From a bacterium (GTDB lineage Bacteria; Eremiobacterota; Eremiobacteria; Baltobacterales; Baltobacteraceae): a stretch of 14,791 bases of DNA. A program made the position numbers and the translations under genes. Shown here one piece after another: positions 1 through 6,247 of the stretch. Within the stretch, counting starts at the first letter, position 1, and every line of letters starts with the position of its first letter. A model generated the notes under the pieces. That model ran no database searches. It was not told where the DNA came from and saw only the letters and a program-made list of their open reading frames with translations. The stretch spans positions 1-14,791 of the forward strand of contig JAJYHP010000168.1 in assembly GCA_021784715.1 (NCBI GenBank). Direction: 5' to 3'.

Positions 1-57
1 GCGGCGCGGCGCCTGTGCAGGCACCTCGGGATCGGGAATCGACGAATCGCTTTGCAT
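1..57 (-). CDS. Start of an unidentified gene, cut by the window edge
   Basis: An ATG at 57-55 on the minus strand opens a frame that stays open to the window edge and begins MQSDSSIPDPEVPAQAPRR. A purine-rich ribosome binding site (AGGAAAGG) lies 8 nt before this ATG. The gene starts 27 nt after the stop of the octapeptide-repeat gene and runs the same way, so the two are probably co-transcribed. The visible 19 residues are polar and Pro-rich, with no signal peptide or motif that would identify the product. The call rests on the ribosome binding site, spacing and open frame only; chance cannot be excluded with so few codons. Confidence 0.45.
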   Translation of the reverse strand, partial: MQSDSSIPDPEVPAQAPRR

Positions 58-84
58 GCGTGAGACCTTTCCTGCCTTCAGTAA

Positions 85-1566
85 TTAAATCCGGGCAAAT
101 GGCCTCACGAAGTATAGACACAGAGGGGCGCGAATTTGCCGACGAGTCAAATCCGATATTTGCTCGGTAGTAAGCGCGGCGAGTTGTTCGGTGGTGAGCG
201 CCTGGATTTGAGCGCTGGAGAGAGCGCGCAGTTGGCGGTCCCCCAGGCCGGCAATCTGCGCCGAGGTGAGCGCCCCGACCTGTGGGATCGTGAGCGCCCG
301 CATTTGGGCGCCGGAGAGATTTCCAAGTTGCGTCACTGATAGAGTTGCGATTTGTTTGTTTGTGAACGACGCGATTTGCTCGGTCGAGAACGACTGAATC
401 TGCCAATCAGAAAACGCATTGAGTTGCGCAGCGGTCAACGCCTGCGCTTGCAATGTCGTTAGCGACGAGATTTGATCGGACTGCAACGCCTGAATGTCTG
501 CGACGGAAAACGTTGCGATCTGATTGGCGCTAAATGCGGCAATTTGCTCGTCCGTGAACGCCTGCATCTGGTCGCCGCTCAGTGCGGCGACTTGCGTCTT
601 GGATAACGCCTGCACCTGAGCATCGGTAAGCCAAGCAATCTGTTCGCCGCGAAGGGCAGCGATTTGAGTTGGCGTGAGTGCCTGGATCTGCGTCGTCGTC
701 AGCGCCGCAATCTGGTCGCACTTAAGCGCACGGACCTGGCTTTTGACGAGGGCGGCAATTTGTTGGCTGGTGAACGCCTGAATCTGTTCCGTGCTCAGCG
801 CGTGGAGTTGGCGTGAAGTGAATGCTGGGATTTGACCGGGAAGGAATGATGCGACCTGTGAAGTTGAAAGTGCGCGGATCTGATCGTTCCTCAGCGCACG
901 GATTTGCGGCGTTCGCAGCGTCTGGAGTTGCTGGGTCCTGAGGGTGCTCGTCTGTTCGTTGGTCAATGCCTGGATCTGGCGCGAACCAAGATCCCATATC
1001 TCGCGTTTGGAGAGAGCCTGCAATTGTGCCGTCGTGAGAACGTGCAGTTGCTCGTGCGTAAGCGAACGCACCTGGGCATTAGTCAGCGCCGACACCTGCG
1101 TCGGCGTGAGCGCTTCAATATCTTTGGGCGATCGGCCAAGCGTGACGGTTTGCGGTACGTCACCGTACGGGTTTGTTGGATCGGAGGTTCCGGTTTTCGC
1201 ATCGGCCTTCGCCGTGTCGCCAGCGGTCGTATACTGCCACGAACTGCCATCACGTGCGTAGGTGCTCTCGGTGAGAAGCGATGCGTTTTCGTACGTAACG
1301 CTCGGAGCGGACTGCGGCGGCGCTCCACGCATTCTGCGATCGTTTGCGCGCTTGATTCCCTGTATATATTCGCTTGCCGCTTGCCGGGCGGCGTGGCGCT
1401 GTTCTGGGGGCACGTCGCTGAGAAAATCGCGATTGTTCGCGTCGACGAGTTTCCCCTGATTCGCGCCGATGCCGAAATAGGTTTGCACCCCGCAAATGCT
1501 CGGACCAGGTTGCAATAAAGAACCCACCGTTGTCGATATTTCGGTTGGTACAGCAGCTAGACGCAC
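85..1566 (-). CDS. Octapeptide-repeat protein, function unknown
   Basis: This 493-residue protein has a non-repetitive N-terminal part (about 1-151) and then 41 unbroken octapeptides (about 152-479) of the form A-[LF]-[TS]-x-x-Q-[IVL]-x, ending in a 14-residue tail rich in aromatic and Arg residues. By my count position 2 is Leu or Phe in all 41 units and position 6 is Gln in 39. The start is GTG at 1566, supported by AGGAG exactly 7 nt upstream. I see no signal peptide, transmembrane helix or lipobox, so export is not evident. From memory, similar 'ALTTxQ' octads occur in large proteobacterial proteins often labelled heme-utilization or adhesion proteins; that label has no functional basis I know of here. 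The T/S-x-x-Q spacing resembles helix N-caps, so an array of short helical turns is plausible but inferred. Codon use is less GC-rich than in the housekeeping genes of the window, hinting at accessory DNA. Confidence 0.85.
   Translation of the reverse strand: MRLAAVPTEISTTVGSLLQPGPSICGVQTYFGIGANQGKLVDANNRDFLSDVPPEQRHAARQAASEYIQGIKRANDRRMRGAPPQSAPSVTYENASLLTESTYARDGSSWQYTTAGDTAKADAKTGTSDPTNPYGDVPQTVTLGRSPKDIEALTPTQVSALTNAQVRSLTHEQLHVLTTAQLQALSKREIWDLGSRQIQALTNEQTSTLRTQQLQTLRTPQIRALRNDQIRALSTSQVASFLPGQIPAFTSRQLHALSTEQIQAFTSQQIAALVKSQVRALKCDQIAALTTTQIQALTPTQIAALRGEQIAWLTDAQVQALSKTQVAALSGDQMQAFTDEQIAAFSANQIATFSVADIQALQSDQISSLTTLQAQALTAAQLNAFSDWQIQSFSTEQIASFTNKQIATLSVTQLGNLSGAQMRALTIPQVGALTSAQIAGLGDRQLRALSSAQIQALTTEQLAALTTEQISDLTRRQIRAPLCLYFVRPFARI
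130..1113 (-). repeat. 41 tandem 24-bp coding units (octapeptide array)
   Basis: The array covers codons 152-479 of the minus-strand gene, 328 codons with no break in the 8-residue register. At DNA level the units are strongly diverged while the protein pattern is kept, so this is an old, protein-selected array rather than a recent microsatellite-like expansion. Phe replaces Leu at position 2 in nine units, mostly in two clusters (units 24-26 and 30-32), which may record a multi-unit duplication. Confidence 0.9.
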
Positions 1567-2040
1567 GCGAGTTCTCCTAAATAGGCGCGGAACAAATATA
1601 AAGAGGCACGATCAAACGGTCTGCCTGTGGCGCACGGGAGGCTTCGATAAGGCTGCGGCCGGTAGCGTTCAGATCGCTACGCACCGATGGGCGAAGCGAT
1701 CACGTCCTGTGGCGAAGAACGTCCCTGTTGATGCAGCTGATTCGTATGGCATCCATTGCCCTACAAGCGATCGAAATGTCATACGGGGACATGCGACCGG
1801 GGCTGAATCTAGCATGAGAGATGTGTTAAGGTCAAGTAAGGAACACCCTATATCGATGCAACTTTTATCGCATTGCGCCGTCTCTGCAATTGTACTGTCG
1901 CCCTTTTTGCAAGCCGGTCCCATCTCTCCGTCGCGACGTATGATGCCTTATTCGGTATTGCCGACGTCGAAGAGTAACCCCGAATGCAATGGTGAGGGGG
2001 AGCTTGTCAAACCGAAGATTCGTCGCAAAGGAAGAGCGAT
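1567..2040. other. 474-nt gene-free region between divergent genes
   Basis: This stretch separates the minus-strand repeat gene from plus-strand comM. Small open frames exist on both strands (for example 1669-1923 minus, rich in Cys and rare residues) but lack ribosome binding sites and family features. It appears more AT-rich than the flanking comM. It should hold the promoters of both genes, but I find no convincing -35/-10 pair: TTGCAA at 1907 and TATGAT at 1939 are 26 nt apart, and on the minus strand TTTGAT and TATATT near 1616-1595 are only 11 nt apart. I see no tRNA or terminator hairpin in it. Confidence 0.6.
1574..1578 (-). promoter_or_regulatory. Ribosome binding site that fixes the GTG start of the repeat gene
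   Basis: Read on the minus strand the site is AGGAG, 7 nt before the GTG at 1566. No in-frame ATG near the 5' end has a comparable site, so it decides the start. Confidence 0.75.
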
Positions 2041-3576
2041 ATGCTCAGCCGTGCGTTCTCGGCCGCGATGCACGGCATCGACGGTTATATCGTGGGAATC
2101 GAAGCCGACAGCTCCGCGGGAACCCCCGCCTTCGCAATCGTCGGTCTCCCCGACCGCGCGCTCGGCGAAGCGCGGGACCGCGTGCGTGCGGCGATTTTTA
2201 ATTCCGGCTTTGCATTTCCGGCTGGGCGGCTACTCGTGAATCTCTCGCCCGCGGATCTGCGAAAAGAAGGCCCGGGCTTCGACCTCGCGATCGCTTTGGC
2301 GTTGCTAGCGATCGACGAACAGCTTCCGCCCGCCGAGTTGCGCGGATATATCGCGCTCGGCGAACTCGCGCTCGACGGCTCGCTGCGCCCGGTGACCGGC
2401 ATTCTGCCGATGCTGCTCGGCGCGAAAAACGCCGGCTTTACCGCCTTCCTTATTCCGCAGGGAAACCTCGAGGAAGCCTCGCTCGTCGACGGCATCGAAC
2501 TCTACGCGCTCGATTCGCTGGCAGCGGCGGTGGCAACCGTCGGTGGGAACGGGCAGCGCTGGCGCAAACGCACCGCAGCGCCCGAATTGCAGCAGCACGA
2601 CAGCGCGGCGCACGGCGACCTGGCCGACGTTCGCGGACAGCTCGCGTCGAAGCGCGCGCTGGAGATCGCCGCAGCGGGCGGCCACAATTTGCTCTTCGTC
2701 GGGCCTCCGGGCTGCGGAAAAACGATGCTCGCACGCCGCTTGCCCGGCATTCTTCCACCGATGACGCTCGACGAAGCGCTCGACGTCACGAAAATCTACA
2801 GCGTCGCCGGGGCGCTTGGGAGCGAACGCGGCATCGTACGCGTACGTCCCTTTCGTTTTCCCCACCACACCATCAGCCACGCGGCACTCGTCGGCGGCGG
2901 CAGCAACGCGCGCCCCGGCGAGATATCGCTGGCTCATAACGGTGTGCTCTTTCTCGACGAGCTTCCGGAGTTTTCACGGACGACCATCGAAGTGCTGCGC
3001 CAACCCCTTGAGGAGGGGATGGTAACGATTGCGCGAGCTGCGGGAAGTTTCTGCTATCCGGCGCGCTTCCAACTCGTCGCTTCGATGAACCCCTGCCCGT
3101 GCGGCTTTCGCGGCGTCCGCAACGCGGAGTGCCGTTGCGACGATGCCGCCGTTGCGCGCTACGCGAATAAACTCTCCGGCCCGTTGCTCGATCGAATCGA
3201 TCTCCAAATCGAGATCGCGCGCGTTCCTTTCGACGATATGGTGCGCGGCGAGGTCGCGGAATCTTCCGCCGTCGTTCGCGCTCGAGTACTTGCGGCGCGT
3301 TCGCGGCAGGAACGGCGGCTCGCGCATCTCGGGCTCAGCGCGAACGCCGATATCCCCGCCGCTGCGGTCCGGTCGCTCTGCACGCTTGACGGGACGGCGC
3401 TGAAACTCCTCGAACGCGCGAGCGCGAAGCGGCAGTTCTCAGCTCGCGCCGTCGACCGCCTCGCTCGCGTCGCGCGGACGATCGCCGATCTCGCGGCGAG
3501 CGACCGCATCGCCGCCGAGCATGTCGCCGAGGCGATCGGTTATCGCAGCCTCGAACGGCTCGTCAGCACCGGGTAG
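2041..3576 (+). CDS. comM: YifB/ComM family Mg-chelatase-like AAA+ ATPase
   Basis: The 511-residue product matches the full length of the YifB/ComM family. In naturally transformable bacteria ComM is a hexameric DNA helicase that extends branch migration of incoming single strands; the same family is widespread in bacteria of unknown competence. The N-terminal part (about 1-165) is the Lon-protease-S16-like fold typical of the family (AFAIVGLPDRALGEARDRVR, YIALGELALDGSLRPVTG). The AAA+ core follows, with Walker A GPPGCGKT at 221-228, Walker B VLFLDE at 302-307, the ASMNPCPCG segment at 347-355 and LLDRIDL at 382-388. Four cysteines (352, 354, 364, 366) form the usual family cluster. The C-terminal region (about 415-511) is the Mg-chelatase-like helical lid. 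The ATG start is preceded by AAGGAAGAG. Another transformation gene, dprA, lies about 10 kb away in this window but not in the same transcript. Confidence 0.95.
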   Translation: MLSRAFSAAMHGIDGYIVGIEADSSAGTPAFAIVGLPDRALGEARDRVRAAIFNSGFAFPAGRLLVNLSPADLRKEGPGFDLAIALALLAIDEQLPPAELRGYIALGELALDGSLRPVTGILPMLLGAKNAGFTAFLIPQGNLEEASLVDGIELYALDSLAAAVATVGGNGQRWRKRTAAPELQQHDSAAHGDLADVRGQLASKRALEIAAAGGHNLLFVGPPGCGKTMLARRLPGILPPMTLDEALDVTKIYSVAGALGSERGIVRVRPFRFPHHTISHAALVGGGSNARPGEISLAHNGVLFLDELPEFSRTTIEVLRQPLEEGMVTIARAAGSFCYPARFQLVASMNPCPCGFRGVRNAECRCDDAAVARYANKLSGPLLDRIDLQIEIARVPFDDMVRGEVAESSAVVRARVLAARSRQERRLAHLGLSANADIPAAAVRSLCTLDGTALKLLERASAKRQFSARAVDRLARVARTIADLAASDRIAAEHVAEAIGYRSLERLVSTG

Positions 3577-3607
3577 GCGCTCGGCTACTGATGGGGCTTG
3601 CGAAAGA

Positions 3608-3636
3608 TTGACATCTTGATGCCTATTAACTACCAT
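3608..3636 (+). promoter_or_regulatory. Sigma70-type promoter of the toxin-antitoxin operon
   Basis: A perfect -35 TTGACA (3608-3613), a 17-nt spacer and a -10 TACCAT (3631-3636, four of six consensus bases) lie directly before the antitoxin. The expected transcription start falls at about 3642-3644, on the GTG at 3643, so the mRNA is predicted to be leaderless. An autoregulating VapB/VapC complex would normally bind here, but I see no clear inverted repeat. Confidence 0.7.
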
Positions 3637-3642
3637 CACGAT

Positions 3643-3885
3643 GTGAGAACGACCTTGACGCTCGACGACGATGTCGCCCAAAAACTCGCCGACGAAGCAC
3701 GCCGAACGCGTCGTAGCTTCAAAGCCGTCGTCAACGAGGCGTTACGCATTGGCTTGTTGCAGCATCACTCGGCGCCCGGGAAATCCTTTCGCGTGCGGGC
3801 CCGTCCATTGGGACTGCGCGACGGTATGGATCTGGCCGATATCGAGAGCCTCCTGGATAGCCTCGATGGTCCAGCCCGCCGTTGA
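3643..3885 (+). CDS. vapB: VapB-type antitoxin
   Basis: The 80-residue product starts VRTTLTLDDDVAQKLADEAR and continues with a short ribbon-helix-helix-like N-terminal segment (about 1-40: a beta strand followed by two helices, with RRSFKAVVNEALRIGL). This is typical of DNA-binding antitoxins. The C-terminal part (about 45-80, basic then acidic DLADIESLLDSLD) would wrap the toxin. VapB neutralises VapC by blocking its active site, and the complex usually represses its own promoter. The frame is also open upstream to a TTG at 3598 and an ATG at 3619, but both precede or sit within the promoter core (TTGACA at 3608, TACCAT at 3631). Neither has a clear ribosome binding site, so I choose the GTG at 3643, which would make the mRNA leaderless. 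The stop overlaps the toxin start by 4 nt. The family call is strong; the exact start is inferred. Confidence 0.82.
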   Translation: MRTTLTLDDDVAQKLADEARRTRRSFKAVVNEALRIGLLQHHSAPGKSFRVRARPLGLRDGMDLADIESLLDSLDGPARR

Positions 3886-4313
3886 AACTGCTCGACGTCA
3901 ACCTGCTTCTGTATGCCTACGATGCTTCATCGCCATTGCACGATCGTGCGCGCTCGTGGTTTGAATCCTGCATGAATGACGCGGAACCCGTCGGGTTCCC
4001 GTTAGCTACGCTCGTCGCTTTCGTGCGCCTCGCGACCGATGCGCGCATCTTCGAGCGTCCGTTCGATGCCGTTTCGGCCTGCGCGCTCGTGGACGAATGG
4101 CTCTCCCAGCCCTCGGCGAACCTCATTTTACCGAGCGCCCGCCACTGGGAGATCCTCAGCAAAATTTCTGTTGAGGCCCAGGTTCGGGGAGCCCTGGCGC
4201 CCGACGCACATCTCGCCGCCTGCGCGATTGAAAACGGCGCAACGCTCTACACACACGACCGCGACTTTCTACGTTTCCAACGACTCCGAGTCGAATTTCC
4301 CCTCGCGAAATAG
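3882..4313 (+). CDS. vapC: VapC-type PIN-domain ribonuclease toxin
   Basis: The 143-residue protein is one complete PIN domain. VapC toxins are Mg2+-dependent endoribonucleases that cut tRNA or rRNA and stall growth when VapB is lost. Visible acidic residues are Asp5 (KLLDVNLLLYAYD), Asp108 (APDAHLAA) and Asp126/Asp128 (YTHDRDFLRF). The layout fits the subfamily with an FVRLATDARIF segment (about 47-57) and a YTHDRDFLRFxxLRVEFPL ending. The conserved Glu found near residue 42 of many VapCs is not present in PLATLVAFVRL, as I recall is usual for this subfamily. Translation begins at TTG (3882), overlapping the antitoxin stop by 4 nt (TTGA), with no independent ribosome binding site, so it is probably translationally coupled. 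Toxin and antitoxin lie between comM and a convergent regulator gene. Confidence 0.88.
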   Translation: MKLLDVNLLLYAYDASSPLHDRARSWFESCMNDAEPVGFPLATLVAFVRLATDARIFERPFDAVSACALVDEWLSQPSANLILPSARHWEILSKISVEAQVRGALAPDAHLAACAIENGATLYTHDRDFLRFQRLRVEFPLAK

Positions 4314-4380
4314 TCGCAGCTGCGGTTTACCTATCGCCCAGACACCAACGCAGCGCCGAAGTCGGCCCGAGCCGGTGGAG

Positions 4381-5064
4381 CTAATCGTGAAGGATGACGT
4401 TGAGCAACGAGCTGTGGACGTGCATGCTGCCGTTATATTCGATAAACCCCAGCTTGCGGAACTTGTTGAGGAAGAAACTCACCCGCGAACGCGTCGTGCC
4501 GATCATCTCGGCGAGCGTCTCCTGACTGATGGTGGAGATGATCTCCGACGGTTGCCCTTCTTTTCCGAAATTTGCGAGCAACAAAAGAATGCGCGCCAAC
4601 CGCTTTTCGCTGGAATTAAAGAGCTGATCGACGAGATCTTCTTCGATCCGACTATTGCGCTTTAACAGATGTTCAATAAATCGCGCCGAGAAAACCGCCT
4701 CCTTCTGCAGCGTGCTCGTCATGACGCTCTTCTTCACCGTCGCCAGCGAGAGCGCTTCATGCGCGGTTGCAGTGGCCATTCGCAGCGTCTGCCCGTTCAG
4801 GCAACCTTCGCCGAAGAAATCACCTTGGCCCAAGATCGCGATCACCGCTTCCTTGCCCGATGGCGAGACGACCGTGAGTTTGATCTTCCCGTCAAGAATA
4901 TAATAGACGCAGTCAGCGGCATCGCCCTGTGAATAGATAACGTCGCCTGCTTTATACTGCTCGAGTGTCCGGCCGGCCCCCACTGCACCGAGAAAGACAT
5001 CGGCGTCGAAGGGCATTGTCGCGGTTGCTCCGCTATCGGGGGTAACTCCCATTTTTTTTCTCAA
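4381..5064 (-). CDS. Crp/Fnr-family transcription regulator
   Basis: This 227-residue protein has a cyclic-nucleotide-binding-type beta roll (about 32-115, with GDFFGEGCLNGQTLRMATA at 81-99 as the phosphate-binding-cassette region). A dimerisation helix (about 120-150) and a winged helix-turn-helix (about 175-225, ISQETLAEMIGTTRSRVSFF and NKFRKLGFIEYNG) follow. It belongs to a widespread subgroup recognisable by NSSEKRLARILLLLANFG and the ending HSSLLNVILHD. Only two cysteines (52, 88) are present and no N-terminal cluster, so an Fe-S oxygen sensor like FNR is unlikely; the ligand is unknown. I take TTG at 5064 as start because GGAG lies 5 nt before it; the in-frame ATG at 5052 would leave 17 nt. 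Eight A residues run into that ATG. An extended -10 promoter is visible upstream. It is convergent with vapC. Confidence 0.92.
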   Translation of the reverse strand: MRKKMGVTPDSGATATMPFDADVFLGAVGAGRTLEQYKAGDVIYSQGDAADCVYYILDGKIKLTVVSPSGKEAVIAILGQGDFFGEGCLNGQTLRMATATAHEALSLATVKKSVMTSTLQKEAVFSARFIEHLLKRNSRIEEDLVDQLFNSSEKRLARILLLLANFGKEGQPSEIISTISQETLAEMIGTTRSRVSFFLNKFRKLGFIEYNGSMHVHSSLLNVILHD

Positions 5065-5089
5065 AAATACTCCAAATCAATTACCCCTT

Positions 5090-5098
5090 AGTATACCA
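5090..5098 (-). promoter_or_regulatory. Extended -10 promoter of the Crp/Fnr-type gene
   Basis: On the minus strand TGG-TATACT (TATACT at 5095-5090) forms an extended -10 element; no good -35 is seen 17 nt upstream, as is common for such promoters. The transcript would start near 5083 and give a leader of about 20 nt containing the GGAG site used for the TTG start. Confidence 0.55.
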
Positions 5099-5170
5099 CA
5101 TTTTGCTGAAAATACGTCCTCGTGCGGCCCCATCGTTCGCCCTATTCCCCAAGCGGAAGCGACAAATGGA

Positions 5171-5201
5171 ACGACCTGCGAGATGTTTCTTCGCAGGTCG
5201 T
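5171..5201 (-). terminator. Hairpin after the ice-binding lipoprotein gene
   Basis: A perfect 11-bp stem (ACGACCTGCGA paired with TCGCAGGTCGT) with a 9-nt loop lies 46 nt after the stop codon at 5247. On the minus strand it is followed by TTCCATTTG, only moderately T-rich. It fits an intrinsic terminator separating the surface operon from the downstream regulator gene. Confidence 0.6.
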
Positions 5202-5246
5202 GTCGAGGGCATCGATGCGGGGCAATTCCCGCTCCTTTTCGCGGTC

Positions 5247-6227
5247 TTAATTACCGCCCGGATTGGTGACCAGCGAACCGCCGGCGACAGGGATCGAGAC
5301 GCCGCCGGTCTCGGCGAGCGCACGCCCGGTGAAGGTGGTCGCATTGATCGTTACCGAGGCCTGCGAGAACACATTCCCGTAGAACGTCTGCCCTCCGAGC
5401 GTTGCGCTACCGCTGCCGCCGGTACCGACGACCCAGTAGATATTGCACGGGCTCGCGCTTCCCGTGAGGAGGATGTTACCGCCGATCGCTCCGTTGAGAT
5501 CGGTGGTCAGCGAGGAAGCGACTTGGAAGATGAACACACTATTGGCGTTTCCTCCGCCGTTGAGGGTGAGGTTTCCCGAGGAAATCAACAGCGTCGAAGT
5601 GGATTTATAGACGCCTGGGGCGAGGGTCTGTCCGCCGAGATCTCCGGCGACCGTCGCGGTCGCCGCGGCACCCGCCGCCGTATTGTAGGCGGTTATTAAC
5701 GCATTTTCGGCGTTGAGCGGCACCGCAGTATTCGTGTTGAAACCCGCCGCATAAATCGCGTTGGTTCCGTCAGTGTCGGTACCCGGCGGGTAGAAGCCCG
5801 TCACTGCGGTTCCCGGCGAGACACCGATGAGATCGTCATTCACGCCGCCGGTCACTGCACCGGGTGCATAGGTAACGTTCGTGAGTCCGACGTTCGTAAC
5901 CGTCGTCGCCGCAAGCAGCGCAAAGGGGGCGAGGGCCGGCCCGAGCGTAATCGAGTTCACGCCGCCTTGCGTGCACGAGAGTGCCGCCGGGGTCGGCGTG
6001 GGGATCGGCGTCGGCGTAGGGGTCGGCGTCGGCACCGGTGTCGGCGTAGCACCGGGCACGGGCGTCGGCGTGGCCCCCGGTTTCGGCGTCGGCGTTGCGA
6101 CGGGCGGCGGATTGTACGCCGGTGCGTTACAACTCGGGCAACCGCTGCCGCCGCACGCGGCGAGCAGGGTGAGCGCGACGGTTGCGGCGAGCAATCGAAC
6201 GCGCAAGAAGCGGGTGGAATTCAACAT
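5247..6227 (-). CDS. Ice-binding-domain (DUF3494) lipoprotein
   Basis: The 326-residue product starts with a lipoprotein signal peptide (about 1-24) ending in a lipobox LAAC, with lipidated Cys25. A Pro-Thr linker (about 43-80) follows, then a DUF3494/ice-binding-like domain (about 84-324). Family landmarks include [34 protein letters not shown] (132-145), [34 protein letters not shown] (261-268) and [12 protein letters not shown] near the end. Members form a right-handed beta-solenoid. Some bind ice and inhibit recrystallisation, but many relatives in non-polar bacteria have no shown ice activity and may act in surface adhesion. Extra cysteines (30, 33, 85, 261) could pair. ATG at 6227 has AGGAG 9 nt upstream. 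It lies 20 nt after the barrel-fusion gene, so the two form an operon. Confidence 0.88.
   Translation of the reverse strand: MLNSTRFLRVRLLAATVALTLLAACGGSGCPSCNAPAYNPPPVATPTPKPGATPTPVPGATPTPVPTPTPTPTPIPTPTPAALSCTQGGVNSITLGPALAPFALLAATTVTNVGLTNVTYAPGAVTGGVNDDLIGVSPGTAVTGFYPPGTDTDGTNAIYAAGFNTNTAVPLNAENALITAYNTAAGAAATATVAGDLGGQTLAPGVYKSTSTLLISSGNLTLNGGGNANSVFIFQVASSLTTDLNGAIGGNILLTGSASPCNIYWVVGTGGSGSATLGGQTFYGNVFSQASVTINATTFTGRALAETGGVSIPVAGGSLVTNPGGN
5988..6098 (-). repeat. Pro-Thr coding repeat (surface linker)
   Basis: Repeated TPTP/TPxP codons in the lipoprotein gene (residues about 44-80) appear as GTCGGCGTNGGN-like repeats on the plus strand. They encode a stiff spacer that would hold the ice-binding domain away from the membrane. 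Such DNA is prone to length change. Confidence 0.75.
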
Positions 6228-6247
6228 ATCGTACTACTCCTGAAGCT

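Noticed and set aside
130..1113. Periodic 24-bp repeats that could suggest a CRISPR-like or minisatellite array
   Set aside because: There are no spacers, units vary heavily in DNA while keeping a protein pattern, and one reading frame covers them all.
1595..1616. TTTGAT and TATATT as promoter of the repeat gene
   Set aside because: The spacing is 11 nt, too short for sigma70 recognition.
1496..2239. Long plus-strand open frame spanning the intergenic region and the comM start
   Set aside because: It overlaps the repeat gene and the comM N-terminus in another frame, has no ribosome binding site and no family features. A signal-like stretch from ATG 1856 has only AAGGA 13 nt away.
4315..4324. 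Palindrome CGCAGCTGCG after the vapC stop as a terminator
   Set aside because: It has no loop and is followed by no T-run, so it cannot form a useful RNA hairpin.
5061..5090. FNR-type box before the Crp/Fnr gene
   Set aside because: TTGAT occurs on the minus strand but lacks the paired ATCAA half at the right distance.
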